DNA of 64,000 nt from Lentzea alba (GCF_011067745.1 NZ_JAAMPJ010000020.1:94372-158371); one strand, 5' to 3'; counted from the stretch's first letter, positions 1 through 9,166 are shown. Notes: a model not told the origin generated them from the sequence alone. Program-made: numbers and translations.

Positions 1-467
1 TCGACGACGTGCTGGCAGGACGCCCGGTGACCTTCGCGGACGTGCCGAAGCTGACCTACGCAGGCCGGGTGGCCACGGAGGTCCTGCGGAAGTACTCGAT
101 CTGGCTCCTCATGCGCCGCACCGCGGAGGACGTCGACCTGGGCGGCACCCACCTGCCGCCGGGCACCGAGGTGATCATCAGTCCGCACGCGATGCACCAC
201 AACCCCGCGCTCTACCCCGATCCCGAACGCTTCGACCCGGACCGCTGGGCGCCCGAACGCGCCCGGCAGCTGCCGAAGGGCGCGTTCGTCCCGTTCGGTG
301 GCGGCATCCACCAGTGCATCGGGAACCACTTCGCCCTGACCGAGATCGTCATCACGATGGCGATCGTCTGTCCCCGCTACCGGTTGGTCCCCGTGCAGCC
401 GCCGCGCTCGAAGTTCACCAACGCCGTTTACCCCGTCGGCCTGTTCATGAAGGCCGTTCCCCGTTAG
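1..467 (+). CDS. Cytochrome P450, C-terminal part (cut by window edge)
   Basis: Haem-thiolate monooxygenase whose N-terminal two thirds lie outside the window. The reading frame enters at base 3 and stops at 465-467. The K-helix ExxR (EVLRKYS) and the haem loop FVPFGGGIHQCIG are visible, with the haem-ligand Cys codon at 315-317. The fragment aligns without gaps to the C-terminus of the P450 at 4654-5967 with most residues identical, and less closely to the one at 10165-11475. The secreted hydrolase gene follows after 17 bases, as in the other two copies, so the two are probably co-transcribed. The general fold resembles bacterial terpene-oxidising P450s of the pentalenene oxygenase kind, but the substrate is unknown. 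Confidence 0.95.
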   Translation, partial: DDVLAGRPVTFADVPKLTYAGRVATEVLRKYSIWLLMRRTAEDVDLGGTHLPPGTEVIISPHAMHHNPALYPDPERFDPDRWAPERARQLPKGAFVPFGGGIHQCIGNHFALTEIVITMAIVCPRYRLVPVQPPRSKFTNAVYPVGLFMKAVPR

Positions 468-484
468 ATGGAGGTTGTTCCCCA

Positions 485-1480
485 ATGCGTCTCCGTCGGC
501 TCTGCGCCGCCGCATTGCTCGCACTCCTCGTTCCCGTGCCCGCTCCCGCGAACGCGGTCGAGACGAGCTGTCAGGACGTGTACACGCCGGTGCGCTTCGG
601 GCTCACCCAGCAGACCATGTACGGCAGGCTCTGCGTACCCCAGGGCGCCACGACGGTCCAGGTCCTCGTCCCGGGCGGCACCTACACGAACACGTACTGG
701 GACATCCCGGTCGACCCCGACGTCCGCTCGGTGCGGCAGGCGATGAACCACGCGGGCATCGCCACCATGGCGGTGGACCGGATCGGCACCGGCAAGAGCA
801 GCAAACCGCTGAGCGCACTGATCACCACCCTGAACCAGGCCGAGGCCGTGCACCACGTGATCACGACCCTGCGCCCCAGGTTCCAGAAGGTGCTCATCGC
901 GGGCCACTCCATCGGTTCCGCGGTCGCGCTCGCGGAAGCGGGCACGTACCACGACGTCGACGGGGTGATGATCAGCGGCTTGGCCAACCAGTGGGACTAC
1001 ACCAGGGTGACGCCCGCACTGACCAGCCTGATCCCCGTCACGCTCGACCCGCGCCTGAACAGGCTAGGCCTGGACCCCGGCTACCTGACCACGGCGCCAG
1101 GCGCCCGCTACAACGCGTTCCACAAGCCCGGTCCGCTGAACCCCGCGGTGATGGACTACGAAGAGTCCACAAAGGACGTCTTCGCGGGGAGTGAAGCCGT
1201 CACCGCCATCCTCATGAACAACATCGTGATCCCGTCCAGCCGCGCCGTCACGGCACCGGTGCTGTCCGCGCAGGCCCGCGAGGACTACTTCTGCGGCACC
1301 CCTCCGCTCGGTGCCGACTGCTCGTCCGGCGAGGCGCTGGCGGACTCCGAGAGGGCGTTCTTCCCGAACGCACCGCGGCTGGAGGGCTTCGTCCTCGCCG
1401 GCTACGGCCACTGCCTCAACTTCGCGCCGAACTCGGCCGGGTACCACGATGCCGTCACTGCGTGGCAGCGCAGCATTTAG
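485..1480 (+). CDS. Secreted alpha/beta hydrolase (array copy 1)
   Basis: A 331-residue exported serine hydrolase. It starts with a signal peptide (RLRR, a hydrophobic run, then ANA-V) that predicts Sec export and a mature N-terminus near residue 27. The nucleophile elbow is GHSIG with Ser142, and the likely catalytic His309 is in GYGHC. The mature part has paired cysteines suited to an extracytoplasmic enzyme. The start at 485 is set by GGAGG at 470-474, 10 bases upstream. The stop overlaps by 4 bases with the stop of the convergent GGDEF-EAL gene. The family is clear from the elbow, but the substrate is not; pairing with a P450 suggests ester or lactone chemistry on an oxidised lipid or terpene (inference). 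Confidence 0.9.
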   Translation: MRLRRLCAAALLALLVPVPAPANAVETSCQDVYTPVRFGLTQQTMYGRLCVPQGATTVQVLVPGGTYTNTYWDIPVDPDVRSVRQAMNHAGIATMAVDRIGTGKSSKPLSALITTLNQAEAVHHVITTLRPRFQKVLIAGHSIGSAVALAEAGTYHDVDGVMISGLANQWDYTRVTPALTSLIPVTLDPRLNRLGLDPGYLTTAPGARYNAFHKPGPLNPAVMDYEESTKDVFAGSEAVTAILMNNIVIPSSRAVTAPVLSAQAREDYFCGTPPLGADCSSGEALADSERAFFPNAPRLEGFVLAGYGHCLNFAPNSAGYHDAVTAWQRSI

Positions 1481-3573
1481 AGCTGCTGCAACAACTCGCC
1501 CGCGTCCAGCGGGGACCCGAAGCGGGCGCCGATCGCGAGGTCGGCGCCCGCTTCCGTCCACCACTTCGCCTGCTCGGCGGTTTCGATGCCGTCGACGCAC
1601 AGGTTCACGCCCAACTCGTGCACGGCCGGAATCAGGGCCACGGAACGAGGATCCTGACGCCGCTCCAGGTCCTTCGGCACCACCACGGTCGCGATCGGCA
1701 GCTCCGCGAGCCACGCGAGATCCCGTGCCCCGAACCCGAAGTCGCCAATCGCGGTCCGGACACCCATGCGCGCGAGCACCGTGAGGTTGTCCGCCGCGTC
1801 GGCCATCGCCAACACCCCGCAGGGCATGCTGACCATCAACTGGTCGGGCGCCAACCCTGTCTGCTCGAGCACTCCCACCACGCGCGAGACCAGGTCCGCG
1901 TCGGCCGCCTGGTGCGCGGTGAGCGGCACGGCCAGCGGCTGGTCGAACTGCCCGCGCTGCCGCCACCACGTCGACTGCCCGGCCGCGACCCGCAGCAGCC
2001 ACTCGCCGAGCGGCAGGATCAGCCCCGTCGCCTCGGCCAGTCCGGCGCACCGGTCGTGGCCGAACCCCGGACGATCCCAGTACAACGCCGCCTCGACACC
2101 ACTGACCGCACCATCGGCCAACCGCACGATCGGCCGGTACCGCACGGAGATCTCACCGTTCTCCCACGCCGCGGGCATTTCCACGGCCAACGCGTCATCG
2201 CGGCGGTCCTCGGAATCCTGGCCGGCGTGGAACAACTCCCACTGCCCGCGCCGGCCCGTCTTGGCCCTGCGCAACGCCCGTTCCGCGGCGCGCAGGAGGT
2301 CGACCGGCTCCGTGTCGCGGCCCGGCTGGTGCACCACGCCCGCGCTCACCGACACCGCCAGCCCGCGACCGTCCACAAAGGTCGGTTCGAGCAGGTCGTC
2401 GTTGACGCCCTTCATGATCGCGCCGATGTCCGGAGTGGTCGCGGTGTTCTCGATGAGGACGCCGAACTCGTCACCGCCGAACCGGGCGATCATCGCTTTC
2501 TCGTTCGCCAGCAGGACTTTCAGCCGCTGCGAGACGTGCTGCAGCAGCCGTTCGGCGATCCGGGCGCCGAAGGTGTCGTACAGCATGCCGAACGCGTCGA
2601 GGTCGAGGTGGAAGATCGTGACGCCGTGCTCGGGATCGGCCCTGCGCAGCGCGATCTCCAGCTGGGTGGTGAAGAACTGGCGGTTCGGCAGCCCGGTCAG
2701 GGCGTCGTGCAACGACTGCCGCTTGAGCTCGTTCTGCAGCAACGCGAGCTCGGTACCGTCCTCGACCACCACGACGAAATAGCCCGGCTCGTCGTCCGCA
2801 CCGCGCAACAGCGACGCGGTCAACGACAACCGCGCCGCCTCACCGTCCTTGCGCACCATCCGCTGCGACTGCCTGATTCTCTCCGCGGTGCCGGCGACCA
2901 GGTCGTCCATCGCCGTGCGGAGCATCTCGGCGAAGCCGGGGACGATGAGGTCGAGCAATGGCACGCCGACGAGCTCCTCCTGGGTGCGCCCGAGGATCTC
3001 ACTGATCGCCGCGTTCGTGCTGAGCAACCGCCCGTCGAGGTCGACGATCAGCACACCGTTGGTGGACGACGTGACGACCTCGTTGAAACGGGCCTCGCTC
3101 TCCTTGAGATTCCAGTTGGCGTCACGCACCGCCTTGAGCAACGACCGCTGCATGCTCTCCTGCTGCGACAGCACGGACTCGGTGTTGGCGCCGGCGAATC
3201 CGGTCCCGAGCGCGCCGATCGCGAGCGCGACCTGGATCGCGTGCCGCTCGACCGGCTGGAACTCCGGCAGCGCGAGCAGTCCCTTGCCGAGGACCTCTGC
3301 GGAACAGCGCAGCCCTTGCTTGCCGAGGTATCCGAGTGCCGCGAGATCCACACCAACGCGCTCGATCGGAGCGCTGGCGAACGGTTCTTGGTGCAGCATC
3401 TCGCACAACTCGCCGAGCAAGCCGCTCAGTTTCGCGTCGAGGTCTTCCCGGCCCATTGGAATCGCCGATGTGCTCTGCAGTCGATACGACCATTTCCGCA
3501 CCAGCATCAACCGCGCCCGGACGTTGTCCTCGGGCGACGGCGTGCTGTCTGGTATTCGACTCGGGTTGGGCAT
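1477..3573 (-). CDS. PAS-GGDEF-EAL protein with degenerate catalytic sites (array copy 1)
   Basis: A 698-residue cytosolic c-di-GMP-type signalling protein. Order: an unassigned N-terminal region (about 1-155), a PAS domain (about 157-285), GGDEF (about 300-440) and EAL (about 450-690). The GGDEF signature is intact at 366-370, but the nearby DLDxFKxxND helix reads DLDAFGMLYD, so the guanine-contacting Asn is Tyr. In the EAL domain the EAL triad is EAA (494-496), the metal-binding Asn of the NLS motif is Pro (VPLTAHQ), FELTE is absent and DDFG is GDFG. Hydrolysis is therefore unlikely, and a c-di-GMP sensor or scaffold role is inferred. It lies downstream of the methyltransferase gene on the same strand, after a 102-base gap with its own promoter-like element. 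Confidence 0.9.
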   Translation of the reverse strand: MPNPSRIPDSTPSPEDNVRARLMLVRKWSYRLQSTSAIPMGREDLDAKLSGLLGELCEMLHQEPFASAPIERVGVDLAALGYLGKQGLRCSAEVLGKGLLALPEFQPVERHAIQVALAIGALGTGFAGANTESVLSQQESMQRSLLKAVRDANWNLKESEARFNEVVTSSTNGVLIVDLDGRLLSTNAAISEILGRTQEELVGVPLLDLIVPGFAEMLRTAMDDLVAGTAERIRQSQRMVRKDGEAARLSLTASLLRGADDEPGYFVVVVEDGTELALLQNELKRQSLHDALTGLPNRQFFTTQLEIALRRADPEHGVTIFHLDLDAFGMLYDTFGARIAERLLQHVSQRLKVLLANEKAMIARFGGDEFGVLIENTATTPDIGAIMKGVNDDLLEPTFVDGRGLAVSVSAGVVHQPGRDTEPVDLLRAAERALRRAKTGRRGQWELFHAGQDSEDRRDDALAVEMPAAWENGEISVRYRPIVRLADGAVSGVEAALYWDRPGFGHDRCAGLAEATGLILPLGEWLLRVAAGQSTWWRQRGQFDQPLAVPLTAHQAADADLVSRVVGVLEQTGLAPDQLMVSMPCGVLAMADAADNLTVLARMGVRTAIGDFGFGARDLAWLAELPIATVVVPKDLERRQDPRSVALIPAVHELGVNLCVDGIETAEQAKWWTEAGADLAIGARFGSPLDAGELLQQL

Positions 3574-3599
3574 TGAGGCTGCCTCACCATGGGCTCAGA

Positions 3600-3630
3600 T
3601 TGCCCGGCAGTTTACCCACCGTCGGCCGGT
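3600..3630 (-). promoter_or_regulatory. Promoter-like element upstream of GGDEF-EAL copy 1
   Basis: On the minus strand a TAAACT hexamer (plus-strand AGTTTA at 3609-3614) lies 36 bases before the GGDEF-EAL start. The surrounding block CGGCAGTTTACC-ACCG recurs at the same place in the second unit (9096-9110). Conservation in an otherwise diverged spacer suggests a -10 region. The -35 is not obvious. Confidence 0.4.
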
Positions 3631-3675
3631 TCCTTTTGGCCCGACCGCGTGAATCAGCGACGCTCGATCGAGTTT

Positions 3676-4491
3676 CTACGGCTTACGAGCGACGCCGGCG
3701 TACGCGAGCCTGTTCACCGCTGGATCGGCGGAGATGTCACCAGGCCCGGAGGTTCGCCATTCGGCGTAGGTGACGAGTCCCGGCTCGAGCAGCTCGAAAT
3801 CACCGAAGAAGGCGGCGATCTGTTCCCAGCTGAGTGGACTGGCCTGGTCTCCGCCCGCCTGGTTCACTCGTTCGACCGCGGCGGTGATGCGTTCGTCGCC
3901 ATGATCGTCGGCGAAGTGCGTGATCGCCAGGTAGCTCCCGCTGGGCAACGCCTCGCGGTAGCGCTTCAGCAAACTCCACGGGTCCGCCTCGGTCGGCACC
4001 CAGTGCAGCATGAAGAGCATCAGCAGACCGATCGGCTGGTCGAAGTCGAGCAGCCGGCGCACCTCGCCGTTGTTCAGAATGCTTTCCGGTTCACGCAGGT
4101 CAGCCTGTAGCACGCCGGTGCGGTTGTTACCCGCGAGGATCAGTTCGCTGTGCGCGACGGCCACGGGATCGCGATCGACGTACATGACCCGGCACTCGGG
4201 ATCCAGCCCCTGCACGACCTCGTGCACATTGGCCACGGTCGGGATGCCCGAGCCGATGTCCAGGAACTGACGCACCCCTTCGTCGACCATGGCCCGCACC
4301 GCGCGGCCGAGGAACGCCCGGTTGACCCTGGCGGCACTGCGCGCGTGTGGCAGCAATTGCTCGATCTTGTCGCCCATCTGGCGGTCCACCGCGAAGTTGT
4401 GCGCACCGCCGAGCAGGTAGTCGTACATCCGCGCCGCACTCGGGACAGAAACGTCCACGCTCTGCGGAACCCAGTTCTGCTCGTCGGGCAC
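3676..4491 (-). CDS. SAM-dependent methyltransferase, PF04672/DUF574 type (array copy 1)
   Basis: A 271-residue methyltransferase of the actinobacterial SAV2177 type. SAM-binding motif I is FLDIGSGIPT (about residues 74-83) and the acidic end of strand 2 is YVDRDP. The family-typical MYDYLLGGAHNF segment is near the N-terminus. The GTG at 4491 is chosen because GAAGAGG at 4501-4507 lies 9 bases upstream; the same layout recurs in the second copy. The family is abundant in actinomycetes and mostly without known substrate. It is divergent from the P450 and upstream of the GGDEF-EAL gene, so it may form an operon with the latter. Confidence 0.9.
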   Translation of the reverse strand: MPDEQNWVPQSVDVSVPSAARMYDYLLGGAHNFAVDRQMGDKIEQLLPHARSAARVNRAFLGRAVRAMVDEGVRQFLDIGSGIPTVANVHEVVQGLDPECRVMYVDRDPVAVAHSELILAGNNRTGVLQADLREPESILNNGEVRRLLDFDQPIGLLMLFMLHWVPTEADPWSLLKRYREALPSGSYLAITHFADDHGDERITAAVERVNQAGGDQASPLSWEQIAAFFGDFELLEPGLVTYAEWRTSGPGDISADPAVNRLAYAGVARKP

Positions 4492-4653
4492 GACGATCAC
4501 CTCTTCAGGTTGTGGGCGCACAAGCTTAGTCAGCCACCAAGTGCACTGGATTCGGCCGCTGGTGTGAACGCAAGCCACCCGATCGGGCACTGTCACTCTG
4601 GGCCGAACGACTCCTATGGTTGTCCATCACTTTCCACGTCGCGAGGAGCGATG
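4492..4653. promoter_or_regulatory. Divergent promoter region, methyltransferase/P450 (unit A)
   Basis: This 162-base spacer separates the two divergent arms of unit A. Blocks shared with 9986-10164 include GCTTAGTCA, TGTGCACTG or GTGCACTG, GGCACTGTC and CTCCTA-GG-TGTCC. CTCCTATGGT at 4611-4620 looks like the -10 region of the P450 arm (TATGGT at 4615-4620). TAAGCT on the minus strand is a candidate -10 for the methyltransferase arm. The other blocks are candidate operator sites for a shared regulator. Confidence 0.5.
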
Positions 4654-5967
4654 ATGTCCGTCCCGGTGGCACCCGGCAGGCTGCCATTTCTCGGGCACAC
4701 TCTGCCGTTGCTGCGCAAAAGATTCGAGTTCACCACGAATTTACGAGCTCAGGGCGATCTCGTCGAAGTCTATCTCGGTCCGAAGCGAACTTTTTTCGTG
4801 ACCAGCTCCCAGTTGATGCACCAGGTGCTGGTGACCGACGCACCGAAGTTCCACAAAGGGCAGATTTTCGACAAGCTCCGCCCGTTCCTCGGCAACGGGC
4901 TCGCGATGTCGAACGGCACCTTCCACCTGCGGCAGCGCCGGATGCTGCAGCCGGCATTCCACCGCGACCGGATCGCAGGCTACGCGAACACCATGGTCCG
5001 CGCGACGCGGGAACTGGTGGAGGGGTGGCGGCCGGGCGAGGTGCGGCAGGTCGAACAGGACATGCAAGGCCTCGCCGTCACGATCGTCGGCGAGTCGCTG
5101 TTCTCCACCGAGATCGGCAAACGAGCGATCGACGAGGCCCGCCGGTCGGTCTTCCTGATCGTCAAGAACGGGACCGTGCGCGCGCTCTCACCGGGGTTCT
5201 TCGAGAAGCTGCCCATCCCGGCCAACCGCGAGTTCGACGCCGCCATCGCCCGGATGCGCGCGATCGTGAACGAGGTCATCGCGAGCTGGCGCGCCGACGG
5301 CACCGACCACGGCGACGTGCTGTCGATGCTGATGCTGGCCAGGGACACCGAAACCGGCGAGCCGATGACCGACCAGCAGGTCTTCGACGAGGTCATCACC
5401 CTGCTGACCGCGGGGATCGAGACCACCGCCCTGGCACTGGCGTGGATCTTCCACGAGATCGCCGCGAATCCGAAGATCGAACAGCGGGTGCTGACCGAGA
5501 TCGAACAGGTACTGGCCGGACGACCGGTGACGTTCGACGACGTGCCGAAGCTGACCTACCTCGGCCAGGTCGCGCATGAGGTGCTGCGGAAGTACTCGCT
5601 CTGGCTCCTCATGCGCCGCGCCGCCGAGGAGGTCGACCTCGGGGGCGTCCGCCTGCGGCCCGGCACCGAGGTGATCCTCAGCCCGCACGCGATGCACCAC
5701 AACCCCGCGAACTTCGCCGACCCCGACCGCTTCGACCCGGACCGCTGGACCCCCGACCGCGTCCGGCAGCTGCCGAAGGGTGCGTTCGTCCCGTTCGGCG
5801 GTGGCGTCCACCAGTGCATCGGAAACCACTTCGCACTGACCGAGATCGTCATCGCGGTGGCGACCATCTGCCCTCGCTACCGGCTGGTTCCCGTCCAGCA
5901 GGTGCGCACCAAGTTCACCAATGCTCTCTACCCCCTCGGCCTCATGATGAAGGCCGCCCCCCGTTAG
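4654..5967 (+). CDS. Cytochrome P450 (array copy 2)
   Basis: A 437-residue complete bacterial P450. It has the proline-rich N-terminus VPVAPGRLPFLGH, the I-helix oxygen-activation motif AGIETT near residue 253, ExxR at about 309 and the haem loop FVPFGGGVHQCIG with Cys388. It is soluble with no membrane anchor, so it needs an external ferredoxin and reductase; none is encoded nearby. Two ATGs lie in tandem; the second (4654) is preferred because GAGGAG at 4643-4648 would be too close to the first. The hydrolase gene follows after 16 bases. It resembles pentalenene-oxygenase-like P450s in general sequence, but no terpene cyclase is present in the window. Confidence 0.95.
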   Translation: MSVPVAPGRLPFLGHTLPLLRKRFEFTTNLRAQGDLVEVYLGPKRTFFVTSSQLMHQVLVTDAPKFHKGQIFDKLRPFLGNGLAMSNGTFHLRQRRMLQPAFHRDRIAGYANTMVRATRELVEGWRPGEVRQVEQDMQGLAVTIVGESLFSTEIGKRAIDEARRSVFLIVKNGTVRALSPGFFEKLPIPANREFDAAIARMRAIVNEVIASWRADGTDHGDVLSMLMLARDTETGEPMTDQQVFDEVITLLTAGIETTALALAWIFHEIAANPKIEQRVLTEIEQVLAGRPVTFDDVPKLTYLGQVAHEVLRKYSLWLLMRRAAEEVDLGGVRLRPGTEVILSPHAMHHNPANFADPDRFDPDRWTPDRVRQLPKGAFVPFGGGVHQCIGNHFALTEIVIAVATICPRYRLVPVQQVRTKFTNALYPLGLMMKAAPR

Positions 5968-5983
5968 TTGGAGGTTGTCCCCG

Positions 5984-6979
5984 ATGCGTCTCCGTCGGCT
6001 TTGTGCCGCCGCATTGCTCGCATTGCTCGTCCCCGTACCCACTCCGGCGAACGCGGTCCAGACCAGCTGTCAGGACGTGTACACGCCGGTGCGCTTCGGG
6101 CTCACCCAGCAGACCATGTACGGCAAGTTGTGTGTGCCGCAGGACGCCACGACCGTCCAGGTCCTCGTTGCCGGTGGCACGTACAACAGTTCGTACTGGG
6201 ACATCCCGCTCGATCCCGAGACCCGCTCGGTACGGCTGGCGATGAACAACGCCGGCATCGCCACCATGACAGTGGACCGGATCGGCACCGGCAAGAGCAG
6301 CAAACCGCTGAGCCTGCTGGTCACCGTCGCCAGCCAGGCCGAAGCCGTGCACCACGTGATCCAGAGCCTGCGTCCCAGGTTCCAGAAGGTACTGGTCGGC
6401 GGCCACTCCGTCGGCTCGGGGATCGCGATCGCCGAGGCTGGCACGTACCACGACGTCGACGGCGTGCTGATCACCGGCCTGGCCAACCAGTGGGACTACG
6501 TCAGGGTGGTGCCCACGGCGGCCAGCCTGATCCCGGTCACGCTCGACCCTCGGCTGAGCAGGCTGGGCCTGGATCCGGGCTACGTGACCACGATGCCGAA
6601 CACCCGTTACAACTCGTTCCACCGGCCCGGTCCGCTGAACACCGCCGTCATGGACTTCGACGAAGCCACGAAGGACGTCGCTTCGGCGGGTGAGGCCGTC
6701 ACCACCATCCTCATGAACAACATCGTGATCCCGTCCAGCCGCGCCATCACCGCGCCGGTGATGTCGGTCCAGTCGACCGCGGACTTCTTCTGCGGCACCC
6801 CACCGCTTGGTGCCGACTGCTCGTCGACCGGGGCACTGATCGCGTCCGAGCGTCCTTTCTTCCCGCAGGCGCCGCGGATGGACGCGTTCATCCTCAGCGG
6901 CTACGGCCACTGCTTCAACTACGCGCCCGACTCGTCCGGGTACCACGCGGCAGTCACCGCGTGGCAGCGCAGCATCTAG
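5984..6979 (+). CDS. Secreted alpha/beta hydrolase (array copy 2)
   Basis: A 331-residue exported hydrolase, collinear with copy 1 over its full length. It has a Sec signal peptide with a likely cut after ANA, the nucleophile elbow GHSVG with Ser142, and the C-terminal GYGHC histidine. GGAGG at 5970-5974 precedes the ATG. Substitutions relative to copy 1 are spread along the protein and spare the active site, which suggests both copies are functional. The stop codon overlaps that of the second GGDEF-EAL gene. Confidence 0.9.
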   Translation: MRLRRLCAAALLALLVPVPTPANAVQTSCQDVYTPVRFGLTQQTMYGKLCVPQDATTVQVLVAGGTYNSSYWDIPLDPETRSVRLAMNNAGIATMTVDRIGTGKSSKPLSLLVTVASQAEAVHHVIQSLRPRFQKVLVGGHSVGSGIAIAEAGTYHDVDGVLITGLANQWDYVRVVPTAASLIPVTLDPRLSRLGLDPGYVTTMPNTRYNSFHRPGPLNTAVMDFDEATKDVASAGEAVTTILMNNIVIPSSRAITAPVMSVQSTADFFCGTPPLGADCSSTGALIASERPFFPQAPRMDAFILSGYGHCFNYAPDSSGYHAAVTAWQRSI

Positions 6980-9063
6980 TCCTTGAGTTTCTTGAGGAAC
7001 TCGCCCGCGTCCAGCGGGGACCCGAGGTGGGCGCCGATCGCGAGGTCGGCGCCCGCTTCCGTCCACCACTTCGCCTGCTCGGCGGTCTCGATGCCGTCGA
7101 CGCAGAGGTTCACGCCCAGGTCGTGCACGGCCTTGACCAACGTGGCGGAGCGCGGGTCCTGACGCCACACCAGGTCCTTCGGCACCGCCACGGACACGAT
7201 GGGCAGCTCCGACAGCCAGGCCAGGTCGCGCGGCCCGAGGCCGAAGTCGTCGAGCGCGATCGTGATGCCCATGTCCGCCAGGGTGCTCAGGTTCTCCGCC
7301 GCGCCGGCCACGTTCAGCACGCCGACCGGCATGGTCAGCGTCAGCCGTTCGGGCGGCATCCCGGTCTCCTCGAGCACCTTCGCGACGCGGGACACCAGGT
7401 CCGCGTCCGTCGACTGGTGCCGGGTCAGCCGGACGCCGAACTGGGCGTCGAGCTCACCGCGCTGGCGCCACCACTGCGCCTGGCCGGCGGCGATCCTGAT
7501 CAGCCACTCGCCCATCGGCAGGATCAGGCCCGTCGCGTCGGCGAGCGCGGCGCACCGGTCCGAGAGGTCCCAGTGCAGCACCGCCTCGACGCCCGCCAGC
7601 TCACCGGTCGCGAGCACGCGGACCGGCTGGTACGTCACGCCGATGTCGCCCTGCTCCCACGCTCCCGGCATCACGACGGCCAGCGCGTGGTCGCGCCTCA
7701 CCTCGGTGTCCTGGTTGCCGTGGAACAACTCCCACTGGCCGCGCTGGTCCTTCTTGGCCTGCCGCAACGCCAGATCCGCCATGCGCAGCAGTTCGATGGG
7801 ATCGACGTCGGGTGACGGCTGGTGGACCACACCGGCGCTCACCGAGACCGCGAGCCCGTGGTCGTCCACGAAGATCGGTTCGGCCAGGTCGGCGTTGATG
7901 GTGGCCATCATCGTCGCGATGTTCGGCGTGGCCACGGAGTTCTCCACGACGATGCCGAACTCGTCGCCGTCGAACCGCGCGACCATCGCCCGTTCGCGGG
8001 AGGTCAACGCGCGCAGCCTGCGCGCCACGTGTTGCAGCAGCTTCTCGCCGACGCGGCCGCCGAGGCTGTTGCACACCAGGCCGAACGCGTCGAGGTCGAG
8101 GTGGAACACCGTGATGCCGAACGCGGGATCGGCGCGGCGCAGCACGGTTTCCAGGTGGGTGGTGAAGAACTGCCGGTTGGGCAGGCCGGTCAGCACGTCG
8201 TGCAGCGACTGCCTGCGCAGTTCTCCTTGTAGCAGCGAGAGTTCCGTGTCGTCGTCGGCGACCACGAGGACATGACTCGCCTTGTTGTCGCCGTCACGCA
8301 GCAGTGACGCGGTGAGCGTCACCTTGGCCAGGTCGTCCTCGCCACGCAGCAGCTGGATCGGTTCCCGCTCGAAGTCGTCACGCTCGGCGAGCACCTTCTC
8401 CATCATCTCGCGGAACGCCACGATCGAGTTCGGCGCGATGAGCTCCATGAGCCGGACGCCCGGCTCCGGCGGCCGACCGATGATCTCGCCGATCGCGTCG
8501 TTGGCCCACACCACCTTCCCGTCGAGGCCGACGATCAGGATGCCGTTCGTGGACGAGGTCGCGATGCCCGCGAACTTGGCCTCGCTCTGCCGCTGGTCCC
8601 ACTGCGCGTCGCGGGCGGCCTTGAGCAGCGAGCGTTGCATGCTCTCCTGCTGGTCCAGGATCGAGCGACCGCGAGCCGCGCTGAAGCCGCACGTCAGCGC
8701 ACCGATTCCGCCGATGACGCGCACCGTGAGCTGGTCGATCGAGCGGAACTCCTCCAGTGCCAGCAGGCCTTTGCCGAGCACGTCGACCGTGCGCTTCAGT
8801 CCGGGCTCGTTCACGTAGCCCAGAGCGACGAGTCGCTCGCCCACCTCCTCGAACGGAGCAGGGTCGAACGGCTCGTTGTGCAGTGCCGCGCACAACACGT
8901 CGAGCTGGCCGCCCAGTTCGGCGTCCAGCTCGTCTCTGCTCAGCGCGACGACTACGACGCTGCTGAGCAGGTAGCTCCACTTGCGCGCCAAGGCTTCACG
9001 CGCGCGGACGGCGGCGGTGTCCGAAGGTGGAGCGGCATCGGGTCTTCGGCTCGGATTCGTCAT
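6976..9063 (-). CDS. PAS-GGDEF-EAL protein with degenerate catalytic sites (array copy 2)
   Basis: A 695-residue paralogue of the protein at 1477-3573 with the same domain order. The GGDEF signature is changed to DGDEF (365-369), and the guanine-contacting Asn of the preceding helix is Cys (DLDAFGLVCN). In the EAL domain EAL is EAV, NLS is RLT and FELTE is missing, although DDFG is kept (LDDFGLG). The two copies have therefore lost different catalytic residues, as expected for domains kept for ligand binding or interaction. It lies downstream of the second methyltransferase gene. Confidence 0.9.
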   Translation of the reverse strand: MTNPSRRPDAAPPSDTAAVRAREALARKWSYLLSSVVVVALSRDELDAELGGQLDVLCAALHNEPFDPAPFEEVGERLVALGYVNEPGLKRTVDVLGKGLLALEEFRSIDQLTVRVIGGIGALTCGFSAARGRSILDQQESMQRSLLKAARDAQWDQRQSEAKFAGIATSSTNGILIVGLDGKVVWANDAIGEIIGRPPEPGVRLMELIAPNSIVAFREMMEKVLAERDDFEREPIQLLRGEDDLAKVTLTASLLRDGDNKASHVLVVADDDTELSLLQGELRRQSLHDVLTGLPNRQFFTTHLETVLRRADPAFGITVFHLDLDAFGLVCNSLGGRVGEKLLQHVARRLRALTSRERAMVARFDGDEFGIVVENSVATPNIATMMATINADLAEPIFVDDHGLAVSVSAGVVHQPSPDVDPIELLRMADLALRQAKKDQRGQWELFHGNQDTEVRRDHALAVVMPGAWEQGDIGVTYQPVRVLATGELAGVEAVLHWDLSDRCAALADATGLILPMGEWLIRIAAGQAQWWRQRGELDAQFGVRLTRHQSTDADLVSRVAKVLEETGMPPERLTLTMPVGVLNVAGAAENLSTLADMGITIALDDFGLGPRDLAWLSELPIVSVAVPKDLVWRQDPRSATLVKAVHDLGVNLCVDGIETAEQAKWWTEAGADLAIGAHLGSPLDAGEFLKKLKD

Positions 9064-9091
9064 TCCCGTTGCCCTGTAATGGGTTGGAGAG

Positions 9092-9122
9092 TGTTCGGCA
9101 GTTTACCTACCGGCAGTCGGTG
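9092..9122 (-). promoter_or_regulatory. Promoter-like element upstream of GGDEF-EAL copy 2
   Basis: Counterpart of the element at 3600-3630. AGTTTA at 9100-9105 (TAAACT on the minus strand) sits in CGGCAGTTTACC-ACCG, 37 bases before the start codon. The flanking spacer is poorly conserved between the two units, so retention of this block is informative. Confidence 0.4.
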
Positions 9123-9166
9123 CCCGTTGCGCCAACAGTGTGATCCTCTGACACTACCGGGTGGTT

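Larger units (their letters stand above)
1477..6979. repeat. Tandem array unit A (GGDEF-EAL, methyltransferase, P450, hydrolase)
   Basis: First complete copy of a four-gene unit. Gene content, orientation, overlaps and intergenic blocks all match unit B at 6976-12482. The two minus-strand genes and two plus-strand genes diverge from one intergenic region at 4492-4653. The units meet where the hydrolase and GGDEF-EAL stop codons overlap. The P450-hydrolase pair at 1-1480 is the end of a further copy. Confidence 0.85.
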
